From contig DGTF01000013.1 of assembly GCA_002394235.1 (NCBI GenBank), positions 28,959 through 64,134 on the forward strand: a stretch of 35,176 nt of DNA, in the 5' to 3' direction. Position 1 is the first letter of the stretch, and every line of letters starts with the position of its first letter. The DNA is from Eubacterium sp. UBA4343. GTDB lineage: Bacteria; Bacillota; Clostridia; Lachnospirales; Lachnospiraceae. Below are positions 23,467-31,293 of this stretch, piece after piece. The notes beneath the pieces were generated by a model, which saw nothing but the letters and a program-made list of their open reading frames with translations, had not been told where the DNA came from and searched no databases. The translations under genes were made by a program, and so were the position numbers.

Positions 23467-25368
23467 TTAATAACCCTCCGTTTCTTCCTTTTCTGACTCT
23501 GCGGTTACCTGGCTGTTTTTCTTATAAAAGGCCTGCTTCTGTTGTGCGAACCCCAGATCGAAAGCCCCTTGTTCTATTACAGAAAGCCTTTCTGGAAAAT
23601 AAGTACCTATTTTTTCTGAAATCTCGCCAAAGTCTTTTTCAAAAACTGATTTGTAATCTGTCAGCCGGTCTTCATAGACCTTTATATAATCATTCAGCAT
23701 GGAAAAAGCCTTTGCCGGTCTCTTCTTAGCCTGCTTATAGAATCTCGACGAAAGCGTCCTGTTCACTTTCTTTCCAGACTGTTTTAAGGATTCTTCCTGC
23801 AGCTTGTCAATTACAGCAAGCCATCTGCCACACTGATAACCGATGCTGACATTGTCAGGTGTTAGTTCCCTTTCCATTTTATAGCCTCCATATCTTAATA
23901 AAAATATTTTTTCAATTTCAAGAATACAATTGGCATTTTCTTCGCTTATATGCTTATCTAATGAAACACTGACATCGGGATTAAAGCTAATAAATCTGGT
24001 ATATTGCTCTGTCGCCATTCTGAAAAAGCGCTCCGGTATCTGGCTTCCGGTATACACTGCCTGAAGCAGTTTATATTTATCTTTATGGAACATCGAATAC
24101 TTCCCATCTTTTCCACCATCTTTACTGCTTAATTTCAATGCATATAAGATCTCATAGATATTCAGAATTCTTCTGTTATAGTATTTGTATTTCTTATCAT
24201 CATGATCATAAGATGACACGGTGAGTGAACTGTCATCATGCCAGTCTGTTAAATGCTGATTCAAGGCTTGATATGTATCGCTGAATTCATTTTCGTAAAG
24301 CATCCTGCCCTTACTGGGAAATGATATGCTTACAATATGATATTTGTAATTGTTGCGAAGTGTTGTTGGCTCCTGGCCATTTTCGGCAGCCAGGAGAAGC
24401 ATTTTGTAATCTTCACCTCTCCTTCTCGCCAAAACCATCTTTTTATGAATTGTGGCCTTGGGATCTTTAGATGAGCCTTTCTTCTCTTCCCATTTTTGCC
24501 AGCGTGTGACCGTCCTTTTTATCACATCATCCTGAATTTCCGAATCATACCACCAGCATATGCCAAAGTCCGGATTGTACTGATCTGCCTCATTCAAAAC
24601 ATAATCAAGTCCGCTTATAATAATATTTGCCTCTTCTTCGCTCATAGGGCAATCTATTTGAGCACCATACGACTTGATGGCTGCTTTAGGCAAGTCGCCC
24701 GGACCTCTCAGAGAACTCGCATAGACAGGAACTCCCGAACCGGCTTTACCACCCTTCCACATCGGAAATGTTCCCGCAATCGGTGATATTTCCTTTCCTG
24801 TAATGGCTGAATAATATACTTGGGATGGGTTGGCTTCTTCATCCAAAAGTTCCGCCATCTTCTTATAATAATCAAGACAGCCCGGATCCGTTTCAGAATT
24901 CATGAGGTCTACTCGAAATGATAGAATGTCCGAAGCTATTTTAAGAGAAGTACTGTCCAGGTCTCTGAGAATGTCTTCGCGAAGATTCGGGTCTGTATCA
25001 TATCTATCCAGAAAAATGGAAATTGGTGTTAATAGAGTTATCCCCTCATCACTTCCCATTTTTATTTGATTAACGTAATTTTTGTGTTTAGTGGCATATT
25101 TGTCTTCTTTATCCTTTGACAATCCGGGACTATATAGTACTACTAAAGCATAATCTGCCAAAAACTGTGCTGAGTAATTGCCTGTAAAGCCCTTTAGCTT
25201 AAAAGGTTTGTCTGGACAGAGCGTAAGCTTGTCATCTGTGAAAAGCTCTATTCTCTGATAATTTCCCAGCTTATCTAGTATTATATGGGCTTTTACCAAT
25301 TTTTTCCTAAAACCCGGTGTAGGCTCCAGTCCCAAATTTATGGCCATATCATAAATTGACTTGTACAT
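23467..25368 (-). CDS. cas8c: Cascade large subunit Cas8c (Csd1)
   Basis: Large subunit of the type I-C complex, expected to recognise the PAM on target DNA. In this subtype an internal start in the cas8c mRNA is known to give a separate small subunit (Cas11c) from the C-terminus. 633 residues, in the normal range. Visible Csd1-like features are the N-terminal LGLEPTPGFRKKLVKAHIILD, ADYALVVLYSP, a central KMVLARRRGEDYKMLLL and the C-terminal helical region from about 500. The ATG overlaps the cas5 stop by one base (TAATG). I did not pin down an internal Cas11c start. Confidence 0.95.
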   Translation of the reverse strand: MYKSIYDMAINLGLEPTPGFRKKLVKAHIILDKLGNYQRIELFTDDKLTLCPDKPFKLKGFTGNYSAQFLADYALVVLYSPGLSKDKEDKYATKHKNYVNQIKMGSDEGITLLTPISIFLDRYDTDPNLREDILRDLDSTSLKIASDILSFRVDLMNSETDPGCLDYYKKMAELLDEEANPSQVYYSAITGKEISPIAGTFPMWKGGKAGSGVPVYASSLRGPGDLPKAAIKSYGAQIDCPMSEEEANIIISGLDYVLNEADQYNPDFGICWWYDSEIQDDVIKRTVTRWQKWEEKKGSSKDPKATIHKKMVLARRRGEDYKMLLLAAENGQEPTTLRNNYKYHIVSISFPSKGRMLYENEFSDTYQALNQHLTDWHDDSSLTVSSYDHDDKKYKYYNRRILNIYEILYALKLSSKDGGKDGKYSMFHKDKYKLLQAVYTGSQIPERFFRMATEQYTRFISFNPDVSVSLDKHISEENANCILEIEKIFLLRYGGYKMERELTPDNVSIGYQCGRWLAVIDKLQEESLKQSGKKVNRTLSSRFYKQAKKRPAKAFSMLNDYIKVYEDRLTDYKSVFEKDFGEISEKIGTYFPERLSVIEQGAFDLGFAQQKQAFYKKNSQVTAESEKEETEGY

Positions 25369-26087
25369 TACTCCTCCTTTTGCCGGAAGACTTCGATGCT
25401 ATCATATTTTGGTATTGTAACAGTGCCGTTGATCATATATGCGTGAAAATATGACGGGGCATAAGATTCCAGATTTTTTTCTGATTTCTTGTTCGAGGTC
25501 ATAATCGGTGAGTGTTTGTGCTGGTCGAAAATATCGTAAAGCATTATCCCGAAGTCTCGGCTTTCATGGATTGGCTTTTTTCTCTCATCTGGTTCATCAA
25601 AAAAACATATAAATTCTTTGGATCCGAAATAAGGCTGATAGAAGCATTTTCCCTTTCTCAGGCGTTTCTCAAATTCACCATAGAATTTTTTCTCTGCATT
25701 AGGATTCTTCTGCTTGTATTCATCTGTTGGTATGACAATTGCATGGATACGGTAATAGACATTTTTGAGCAGATAGGAATGTCTCTGCGTTCTTTGACTG
25801 CCGCAGTCTATGGATTCCAGATTCTTTTTCACATCGGCCTTCTCTTTTACCTCGTTACGCATAAAAGTAATGGTGTTTATTGGGTTTATGACATCAATCT
25901 TTATAACCTGATATCTAAATTCGACAGGCTTACAAAGTACCGCTTCCAATATTCCCCTGACTGATGACGGAGTAGGTATCTCATATGTACTTCTTTCTAC
26001 CTTTGCTTCTGTTCTTGTAAACAAGGCAAAATCGCCCCAGACATCCATCACAATTTCCTGATTTCCATTCTCATCTGAAACTATCAA
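25368..26087 (-). CDS. cas5c: CRISPR-associated protein Cas5d (pre-crRNA endonuclease)
   Basis: In type I-C systems Cas5d replaces Cas6: it cuts pre-crRNA in the repeat and stays bound to the 5' handle. 239 residues. It begins with a strand containing VMDVWGDFALFTRTEAKVERSTYEIPTPSSVRGILEAV, where the glycine-rich SSVRGILEA loop and the paired strand are typical. No cas6 gene is present, which fits. Four bases overlap the cas3 end upstream and one base overlaps cas8c downstream, so translation is coupled. Confidence 0.95.
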   Translation of the reverse strand: MIVSDENGNQEIVMDVWGDFALFTRTEAKVERSTYEIPTPSSVRGILEAVLCKPVEFRYQVIKIDVINPINTITFMRNEVKEKADVKKNLESIDCGSQRTQRHSYLLKNVYYRIHAIVIPTDEYKQKNPNAEKKFYGEFEKRLRKGKCFYQPYFGSKEFICFFDEPDERKKPIHESRDFGIMLYDIFDQHKHSPIMTSNKKSEKNLESYAPSYFHAYMINGTVTIPKYDSIEVFRQKEE

Positions 26088-28357
26088 AAAACAAACCCCC
26101 CTTCTCTTTCCTGTTTTATCAGGCCTTCCTTTGGATCATAAACCGAAAGATCTTCAACAATATACCAGTTGATTTCCATATACCCGGCAGATTCACTCTT
26201 TTTAGCCGACAGGCGCATACAATGCTTATCCAGGTATTCCTGCAAATTTTTATTTCCATACAGGCGAACCGTCATATTACGCGCTGCCCTCATTTCTTTC
26301 TTACTGATACAAAAATTTTTAGAAGAAAGCTCCTTGTGCAAGCGTTCGAATTCCGTTTCCTGGTATGGCACAATGATATTCAATTCATTATGATCCTCAA
26401 TCAGTTTATAATTTTCAGTTAGCTTATGTGTGTCTAATTCCTCTACTGCTGCTGCAATCTCATTCTTATCGGCATTCTCTTCTGCATCACCGTTATAGAT
26501 CTGCCTATAATATTCGCGAATAAGATCCATATTGTTTACATCCAGACCATGCTCCTGAATGATGTTCCTCGTGACATAGCTTTCATTTCTGTAAATTGTT
26601 CCGGGATAGGCATTATCGTCCAGAAAAAAGACATGGAATTTCCCCATCGATTTTCCGTTCCTGTTTATCCGGCCTGCAGTCTGTATAATCGATGGAAGGG
26701 GCGCGCATTCTCTCATTCCCACAGGAAAATCCAGATCGACACCAGCCTCAATACATTGTGTTGCAGATACGTAGCAGTCAAGCCCATTAGAGATTCGTTC
26801 TTTAATCTTTGCAATGGTGTCTGACTTGTGCTCGGAACATAATGCTGATGACAGGAGATAACAACTTTCGTCCCCATGTGTTTCTTTTAACAGTTTAAAC
26901 ATTTTCAGGGCTTTTCCGGTCGTATTAAAAACAAAAAGTTGCTGATTTGTATCATAGAGCTCTGCCAATTCTTGATAAGTTTCCGATGTCTTGACTTCCG
27001 TTGAAATATCCAGTTTTCGGATTTTTCCGTACCTTTCATACAGATTGGCGTTATCAGGTATGATTTCTTTGAAATGTAAACCATTCAGATGTTCTCTCAG
27101 CTTATAATCCGGTTGTGTAGCCGTAGAAAGCAGGACTGTCGTGTTAAAATATTCGGGCAGTGCATTCAGTGATTGCATGGTGACATCAAGAAGATAGGAC
27201 GGAAGCGTCTGGGCTTCATCAAAAACTATGACTGCATCTGCTATATTATGTAGTTTTCTCTCTTTGGATGCCTGTCCTCCGCATAATGCCTCAAAAAAAC
27301 TAACGGAAGTTGTTGCGATAATAGGATAATCCCATCTGTCGGCATATAGCTTTATCTCTTCAGAAATTTCTGCCTGGCTGTCCTGTTCAATACAATTCTC
27401 CGCTCCAAATATCGTGCGATATTCAGAGGCATTCTGTTCAATGATTGATAGATATGGCAGCACCACAAATATACGCTTTTGTTTGTTCCTCTTTGCCTGC
27501 TCCAAAGCAAATCTTATCAACGAATGAGTTTTGCCAGTTCCGGTAGGCGCTGTAAGAGTATATAAACCGACCGGAAGTTCCCGACCGGCCCATTCACAAT
27601 ACTGATATACTTCGTTTCTTAAGCTATTCAAGCCGGACCCTTTTTTCACAAAACCCTTCTGTCGCCTGTAATCGTCTAGTTTTCTTATAAGCTCATCCGG
27701 ATGAAGAACTCTCTCGTTCTTATATGCGGAATAATCTTCGCCATCATAAAATGCCGCTGTAGATGAGTAATCTGCATCTACAAGGCAGGAAAATATCATC
27801 CTTTCATAAAGCATTTTTGACTCATTTGACATGTTTTCGGAATTAGGCAAAGTTTTCCCTGAAATCCTTTTCATTAGATTATGACGCATTACATATTCTG
27901 TAATTTGATCTAATTCTTTTTGACTACCAAGAGCATTTTCCTTATGGTTATCCGTAATATTTCTTTCCATGGTAAAGTCCGGATAAGCCATGTATTCGCT
28001 ATCATAAATGGCTTCTTCACCGAGTTCTCCATGAAGATCACTATGGTGGCTTTGGATAATATTGCAAATCAACATTGCAAAATATGGATCATCTATAACG
28101 TCATCGCTGACATTGTTCCAGTAATATTCGGCTCCAACAGCTGAGTGGTCTATTGCATGTGCAGTTCCGTTCAGTACACACTGAAATTTTTTCGTATGTT
28201 TACCCAGATCATGAAGAAGACCGGCCTGCTCTGCTATTTCGTCTCCGCCGAATGAGGAGGCGAAGAAAGATGCCAAATCTCCGGTATTCTTCAAATGATC
28301 AATCAAATACTCTCTCTTATCCGAATTTGTATGTGAAAAAAATTCTGTCATATTCAC
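26084..28357 (-). CDS. cas3: CRISPR-associated helicase/nuclease Cas3 (type I-C)
   Basis: Recruited by target-bound Cascade to unwind and degrade DNA. 757 residues. The N-terminal HD nuclease (about 1-215) has H49-D50 in LLHDLGKHTKKFQ, H71 in IDHSAVGAEY, H104-H105 in QSHHSDL and D194/D196 in CLVDADYSS. The superfamily 2 helicase follows: Walker A APTGTGKT at 270-277, DEAQ box at 380-383, SAT at 411-413 and motif VI AGRINRNGKSMGKF. All motifs are intact. AGAAGG precedes the ATG by a few bases. It is the first gene of the operon and overlaps cas5 by four bases. Confidence 0.97.
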   Translation of the reverse strand: MNMTEFFSHTNSDKREYLIDHLKNTGDLASFFASSFGGDEIAEQAGLLHDLGKHTKKFQCVLNGTAHAIDHSAVGAEYYWNNVSDDVIDDPYFAMLICNIIQSHHSDLHGELGEEAIYDSEYMAYPDFTMERNITDNHKENALGSQKELDQITEYVMRHNLMKRISGKTLPNSENMSNESKMLYERMIFSCLVDADYSSTAAFYDGEDYSAYKNERVLHPDELIRKLDDYRRQKGFVKKGSGLNSLRNEVYQYCEWAGRELPVGLYTLTAPTGTGKTHSLIRFALEQAKRNKQKRIFVVLPYLSIIEQNASEYRTIFGAENCIEQDSQAEISEEIKLYADRWDYPIIATTSVSFFEALCGGQASKERKLHNIADAVIVFDEAQTLPSYLLDVTMQSLNALPEYFNTTVLLSTATQPDYKLREHLNGLHFKEIIPDNANLYERYGKIRKLDISTEVKTSETYQELAELYDTNQQLFVFNTTGKALKMFKLLKETHGDESCYLLSSALCSEHKSDTIAKIKERISNGLDCYVSATQCIEAGVDLDFPVGMRECAPLPSIIQTAGRINRNGKSMGKFHVFFLDDNAYPGTIYRNESYVTRNIIQEHGLDVNNMDLIREYYRQIYNGDAEENADKNEIAAAVEELDTHKLTENYKLIEDHNELNIIVPYQETEFERLHKELSSKNFCISKKEMRAARNMTVRLYGNKNLQEYLDKHCMRLSAKKSESAGYMEINWYIVEDLSVYDPKEGLIKQEREGGFVF

Positions 28358-28383
28358 CTTCTGAGTTATAAAAAATCATATTG

Positions 28384-28413
28384 ATTACAATAATTGCAGG
28401 ATGAGATTGTTAA
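28384..28413 (-). promoter_or_regulatory. Candidate cas operon promoter, TTAACA-N18-TGTAAT
   Basis: -35 TTAACA (28408-28413) and -10 TGTAAT (28384-28389), spacer 18 bases, about 30 bases upstream of the cas3 ATG. Confidence 0.45.
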
Positions 28414-28609
28414 CTGTATTTTTGATGTTCTCAACGTTGCACTGGTCAATCGCTGTATATGCGATTTTATAATTTGTCCGTAGAAAACCAATGAAGAGAG
28501 ATGGAAAACGACTGTATAGTAGTCGAAATTATCCGCAATTACCTCAATCAATAGCACCATAATCAAGAATAAAAGATCACTTTGCTTTATTATACGTCTA
28601 TATTTGATA

Positions 28610-28765
28610 TTATGCACTACTTTTAGAAAAAACAGGTGTCCACTGTCTTAGGATTTTCTGTATTATAATGTGGCTGCCGAAACGTAGCTTACAATTCGGA
28701 TCCCTATACCGTTCTTCATTCTTCTTGTTCCATCGCTCTTGCAGTCTCGTCTTTTTGTTAGTCAT
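28610..28765 (-). CDS. Small basic ORF of unknown function
   Basis: A 51-residue open frame starting MTNKKTRLQERWNKKNEERY, very basic and polar. Its ATG overlaps the stop region of the preceding 27-residue ORF by 8 bases, an arrangement typical of coupled genes. A longer start at 28813 is possible but less likely. I do not recognise it. It could be real, or the stump of a longer gene in a decayed region; base composition is A/T rich like the cas operon. Confidence 0.35.
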   Translation of the reverse strand: MTNKKTRLQERWNKKNEERYRDPNCKLRFGSHIIIQKILRQWTPVFSKSSA

Positions 28766-28841
28766 CGTGTCCGCCTTTTCCGCTGAAGATAGAAGAAACA
28801 ACGAATCCGACAATAACCGCTATAATAACAGATATTTTCAT
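28758..28841 (-). CDS. 27-residue hydrophobic peptide ORF
   Basis: MKISVIIAVIVGFVVSSIF followed by a polar SGKGGHDD tail: one predicted membrane segment, polar C-terminus. It overlaps the following basic ORF by 8 bases. No clear ribosome site (AAAGG lies more than 25 bases upstream), so expression is uncertain. Such peptides resemble small membrane proteins or type I toxins in shape only. Confidence 0.3.
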   Translation of the reverse strand: MKISVIIAVIVGFVVSSIFSGKGGHDD

Positions 28842-28967
28842 GTTGCTATCGACATGGCTTTGTGGTAACCTTTATGCAGGAAGGGCTTTCGCCCTCCTTG
28901 CTATTTTAATATCTTTATAAGCATTTTCAGAAATTCAAACCCTGCAGCGGCAAGAATTCCGGAAATC
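28842..28967. other. Intergenic stretch with hairpin and a possible peptide remnant
   Basis: On the minus strand a frame without a standard start ends at 28901 in IIVGAISGILAAAGFEFLKM and a short LIKILK tail. AAGGAGG follows its stop, part of a hairpin AGGGC-TTTC-GCCCT (about 28882-28895). It may be a decayed small membrane-protein gene. Nothing firmer is seen. Confidence 0.25.
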
Positions 28968-29011
28968 GCTCCGACGATAATGTTTTCTCTTATCTGTCGG
29001 AGCCTTTTTTT
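28968..29011 (+). terminator. Intrinsic terminator on the plus strand
   Basis: GCTCCGAC...GTCGGAGC (arms 28968-28980 and 28990-29003, one mismatch, 9-base loop) followed by a seven-T run. No intact plus-strand gene precedes it, so it may be left over from a lost gene of the integrated element. Confidence 0.6.
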
Positions 29012-29026
29012 GTTTCTTTTTCTTTG

Positions 29027-29476
29027 TCTACCAAAACCTTTTCCCGGGAAATCCGGAAGATCAGCACGACAAAAACCGAAATGTCGGAACGGACCGTGTA
29101 TATTCAGGATGAGCTAATTGACGTGTGCTGCAGAGTCAAAAACTTCGAGAAGGAATGAATGGCAGCTGATATATGTTTGTCGTACCAAGCCTTATATCGG
29201 ACGCCTATGGGAAATATATCAGCTATGGTGTGTAAGCAAAATATTTCCGGGAAAACACAGAGCACATTTTTGACCCGAGGCTCACTCCTCCACAGCTCGC
29301 GGCATACGCATACCGCTCTTCTCGCAGAGGCAGGGGTCCCTCTCGAAACGATCAGCCGCAGACTTTGCCACGCAAACAGCGGTATAACCCGAAATATATA
29401 CATGCATGTAACAAACCAGATAAGGGATAGTAACTCAACAAAACTGAAATTGGTAAAATTGCTAGATATTTGCTAG
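29027..29476 (+). pseudogene. Tyrosine recombinase (integrase) remnant, C-terminal part
   Basis: One reading frame carries TKTEMSERTVYIQDELIDVC, a typical beta-hairpin region before the integrase active site. It is cut by an in-frame TGA at 29156 and then resumes with SSRHTHTALLAEAGVPLETI and RRLCHANSGITRNIYMHVT. The second part matches the catalytic box II region (R-H-T-H), the SxRLGHxxxxTTxxxYxHVT segment with box III histidine and the tyrosine. The N-terminal and core-binding domains and the first catalytic Arg are not found, and a typical HDLRHT is degraded to LHSSRHT. So it is a truncated, stop-containing relic. It lies 62 bases from the 3' end of tRNA-Leu, a common integrase target. Confidence 0.8.
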
Positions 29477-29479
29477 ATG

Positions 29480-29530
29480 AAAAAAGAAAAGATCCCCGGG
29501 AACCCTTATATTTAAAGGCTTTCCGGGGAT
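29480..29530 (-). terminator. Terminator of tRNA-Leu
   Basis: On the minus strand ATCCCCGGAAAGCCTT and AAGGGTTCCCGGGGAT pair with a small internal mismatch around an AT-rich loop, followed by TCTTTTCTTTTTTC. It starts 9 bases beyond the tRNA 3' end and sits right after the integrase remnant. Confidence 0.8.
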
Positions 29531-29538
29531 TTGTATGA

Positions 29539-29622
29539 TGCCGGTGGTGGGACTCGAACCCACACGCCATTGCTGACAACAGATTTTGAGTCTGTCTCGT
29601 CTACCGATTCCGACACACCGGC
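29539..29622 (-). tRNA. tRNA-Leu, anticodon CAA
   Basis: 84 bases. The acceptor stem GCCGGTG/CACCGGC is perfect with discriminator A. The D-arm region is GTCGGAATCGGTAGACGAG, the anticodon stem ACAGA/TCTGT encloses loop CTCAAAA with anticodon CAA (reads UUG), and the variable arm is long, as in tRNA-Leu. The T-arm has GTGGGTTCGAGTCCCAC. CCA is not encoded. An overlapping ORF through this gene is spurious. Confidence 0.97.
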
Positions 29623-29639
29623 GTTTGTCAGAAAATAAA

Positions 29640-29666
29640 ACAGAGTGCCTTTTTCGGGCACTCTGT
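29640..29666 (-). terminator. Terminator of lysA
   Basis: A perfect 10-bp stem ACAGAGTGCC/GGCACTCTGT (29657-29666 and 29640-29649) with a 7-base loop, followed on the minus strand by TTTATTTTC. It lies 94 bases past the lysA stop and 17 bases before tRNA-Leu. Confidence 0.85.
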
Positions 29667-29667
29667 T

Positions 29668-29696
29668 AGTGTAGCATATCGGGTATTTAAAATCAA
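29668..29696 (-). promoter_or_regulatory. Candidate tRNA-Leu promoter, TTGATT-N17-TACACT
   Basis: -35 TTGATT (29691-29696) and -10 TACACT (29668-29673), spacer 17. The predicted start, about 29661, falls inside the first arm of the lysA terminator, so tRNA transcripts would lack half of that arm. Confidence 0.45.
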
Positions 29697-29759
29697 TGCA
29701 AAGTTCACAGCTCGGCGCTCGTCGCTGACACACAATGCCCGCCTGCGGGGCATGACGGT

Positions 29760-31037
29760 TCACTGCTCTCCGAACATTTTACGGTATTCCGGGGTGAAAT
29801 CGAGAGTTGCAAAATAATCCTTTGGTGTTTCAGGACGACGAATCATCTCGTAGCTGCCATCAGCCTTCAGAAGGATTTCCGCAGACCAGAGCTTTCCGTT
29901 GTAGTTGTATCCCATGGAGAAACCATGTGCTCCTGTGTCGTGTATATACAGAATGTCGCCCTTCTTGATTTCCGGGAGCATGCGGTCGATTGCAAATTTG
30001 TCGTTATTCTCGCAGAGCGAACCCACGATATCGTATTTGTGATCGCATTCCGCGTTTTCCTTACCCATCACTGTGATGTGGTGGTACGCGCCGTACATGG
30101 CAGGGCGCATCAGGTTGACCGCGCAGGCGTCCACACCGATATATTCCTTGTAGATATGCTTTTCGTGAATCGCGCGGGTAACAAGGGCTCCGTAGGGACC
30201 CATCATGAAACGGCCCATTTCGGTGAAGATCTTGACGTCGCCCATTCCTGCCGGTACGAGGATCTTGTCGTAGACTTTGTGCACACCTTCGCCGATGACG
30301 TGGATGTCGTTCGGCTCTTCCCATGGCTTGTAAGGGATGCCGACACCGCCGGACAGATTAATGAATCCGATGTGCGCGCCGGTTACGTTCTGAAGCTTTA
30401 CGGCGAGATTGAACAGGACTTCGGCAAGCTTCGGATAATACTCGTTTGTGACTGTATTGCTTGCGAGAAAAGCATGGATGCCGAATTCTTCGACGCCCTT
30501 CTCCTTCAGAATACGGAATGCCTGAAAGAGCTGGTCTGTCGTCATACCATACTTTGAATCCCCGGGATTGTCCATGATTCCATTGGAAAGCTCGAACAGC
30601 CCGCCGGGATTGTAGCGGCAGCAGATCCGTTTCGGGACATATCCCAGTGCTTCCTCGATATCCGCAATGCTGGTGAAGTCGTCCAGGTTGATGATGGCAT
30701 GGATGTCATTCGCCTTCTTGTATTCCGTAAGCGGAGTGTCGTTTGAGGAGAACATGATATGGTCTCCGTCAAACCCCATTGCCTCGGAAAGCATCAGTTC
30801 AGTCATAGAGGAACAGTCGCATCCACAGTCGTACTCTTTCAAAATTTTGATGAGTGCGGGTGTCGGGGTCGCTTTAACGGCAAAATATTCTCGGAAGCCG
30901 GGATTCCAGGCAAATGCTTCCTTCACCGCCTGTGCGTTTTTGCGGATTCCTTTTTCGTCGTAAATATGAAAAGGAGTCGGTACATCGCGAATGATCTCTT
31001 CAAGTTTCTCCTTTGTGACAAAAGGCGTTTTCTTCAT
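29760..31037 (-). CDS. lysA: Diaminopimelate decarboxylase-like PLP enzyme
   Basis: Fold III PLP decarboxylase predicted to convert meso-diaminopimelate to lysine, 425 residues. The PLP lysine is K55 in REYFAVKATPTP. Other landmarks are INLSGGVGIPY (glycine-rich loop binding PLP phosphate), FTEMGRFMMGPYG (EPGR-type motif) and GSLCENNDKFA (active-site Cys, normally C-E-S-D). The Cys loop and length fit the LysA branch rather than arginine or ornithine enzymes, but a related diamino-acid substrate cannot be excluded. AAGGAGATC precedes the ATG by seven bases. It is monocistronic: promoter at 31134-31162, terminator at 29640-29666. Confidence 0.9.
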   Translation of the reverse strand: MKKTPFVTKEKLEEIIRDVPTPFHIYDEKGIRKNAQAVKEAFAWNPGFREYFAVKATPTPALIKILKEYDCGCDCSSMTELMLSEAMGFDGDHIMFSSNDTPLTEYKKANDIHAIINLDDFTSIADIEEALGYVPKRICCRYNPGGLFELSNGIMDNPGDSKYGMTTDQLFQAFRILKEKGVEEFGIHAFLASNTVTNEYYPKLAEVLFNLAVKLQNVTGAHIGFINLSGGVGIPYKPWEEPNDIHVIGEGVHKVYDKILVPAGMGDVKIFTEMGRFMMGPYGALVTRAIHEKHIYKEYIGVDACAVNLMRPAMYGAYHHITVMGKENAECDHKYDIVGSLCENNDKFAIDRMLPEIKKGDILYIHDTGAHGFSMGYNYNGKLWSAEILLKADGSYEMIRRPETPKDYFATLDFTPEYRKMFGEQ

Positions 31038-31083
31038 GGGTAGATCTCCTTATAATGACTCCGGCAAACAGATCGGAGGTGAA

Positions 31084-31290
31084 CTTATACAGTATGCGGA
31101 GCCCCATTCACGGGACACCGGGTTTCCTGTACCATTAAAACATACTCTGATTAAAATGTAAAACACTTTGTGACTTTACAAGACTAAAATGTACTGTATA
31201 AGCTCTTCGAAAACGCATACAGGATCGTCACGCGCGAAGCACGGAGCAATCCGTAGCTTATACAGTTTGTGGCACGATTTATCGTATAAG
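31084..31290. repeat. Dispersed structured element, copy C (composite)
   Basis: A compact 74-bp unit with perfect 12-bp inverted repeats ACTGTATAAGCT (31193-31204) and its complement (31255-31266), plus another CTTATACAGT at 31084-31093. Read on the minus strand, 31260-31290 carries the ACGATAAATCGTGCCACA block matching 4881-4902 of copy A, and 31201-31224 equals 8348-8371 of copy B. It abuts the stop codon of the rhomboid-like gene and spans the lysA promoter region. Confidence 0.75.
31134..31162 (-). promoter_or_regulatory. Candidate lysA promoter, TTTACA-N17-TTTAAT
   Basis: -35 TTTACA (31157-31162) and -10 TTTAAT (31134-31139), 17-base spacer, about 95 bases before the lysA ATG. It lies between two ACTGTATAAG-type boxes of repeat copy C. 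The ~90-base leader is too short for a lysine riboswitch. Confidence 0.5.
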
Positions 31291-31293
31291 GGT

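Noticed and set aside
28366..28617. 83-residue minus-strand ORF upstream of cas3
   Set aside because: It covers the likely cas promoter, has no ribosome site and ends in low-complexity sequence; not convincing as a gene.
29512..29763. 83-residue minus-strand ORF
   Set aside because: It runs through the tRNA-Leu gene and the lysA terminator.
31038..31130. Lysine riboswitch before lysA
   Set aside because: The leader from the predicted start is about 90 bases, far too short, and part of it is dispersed repeat.
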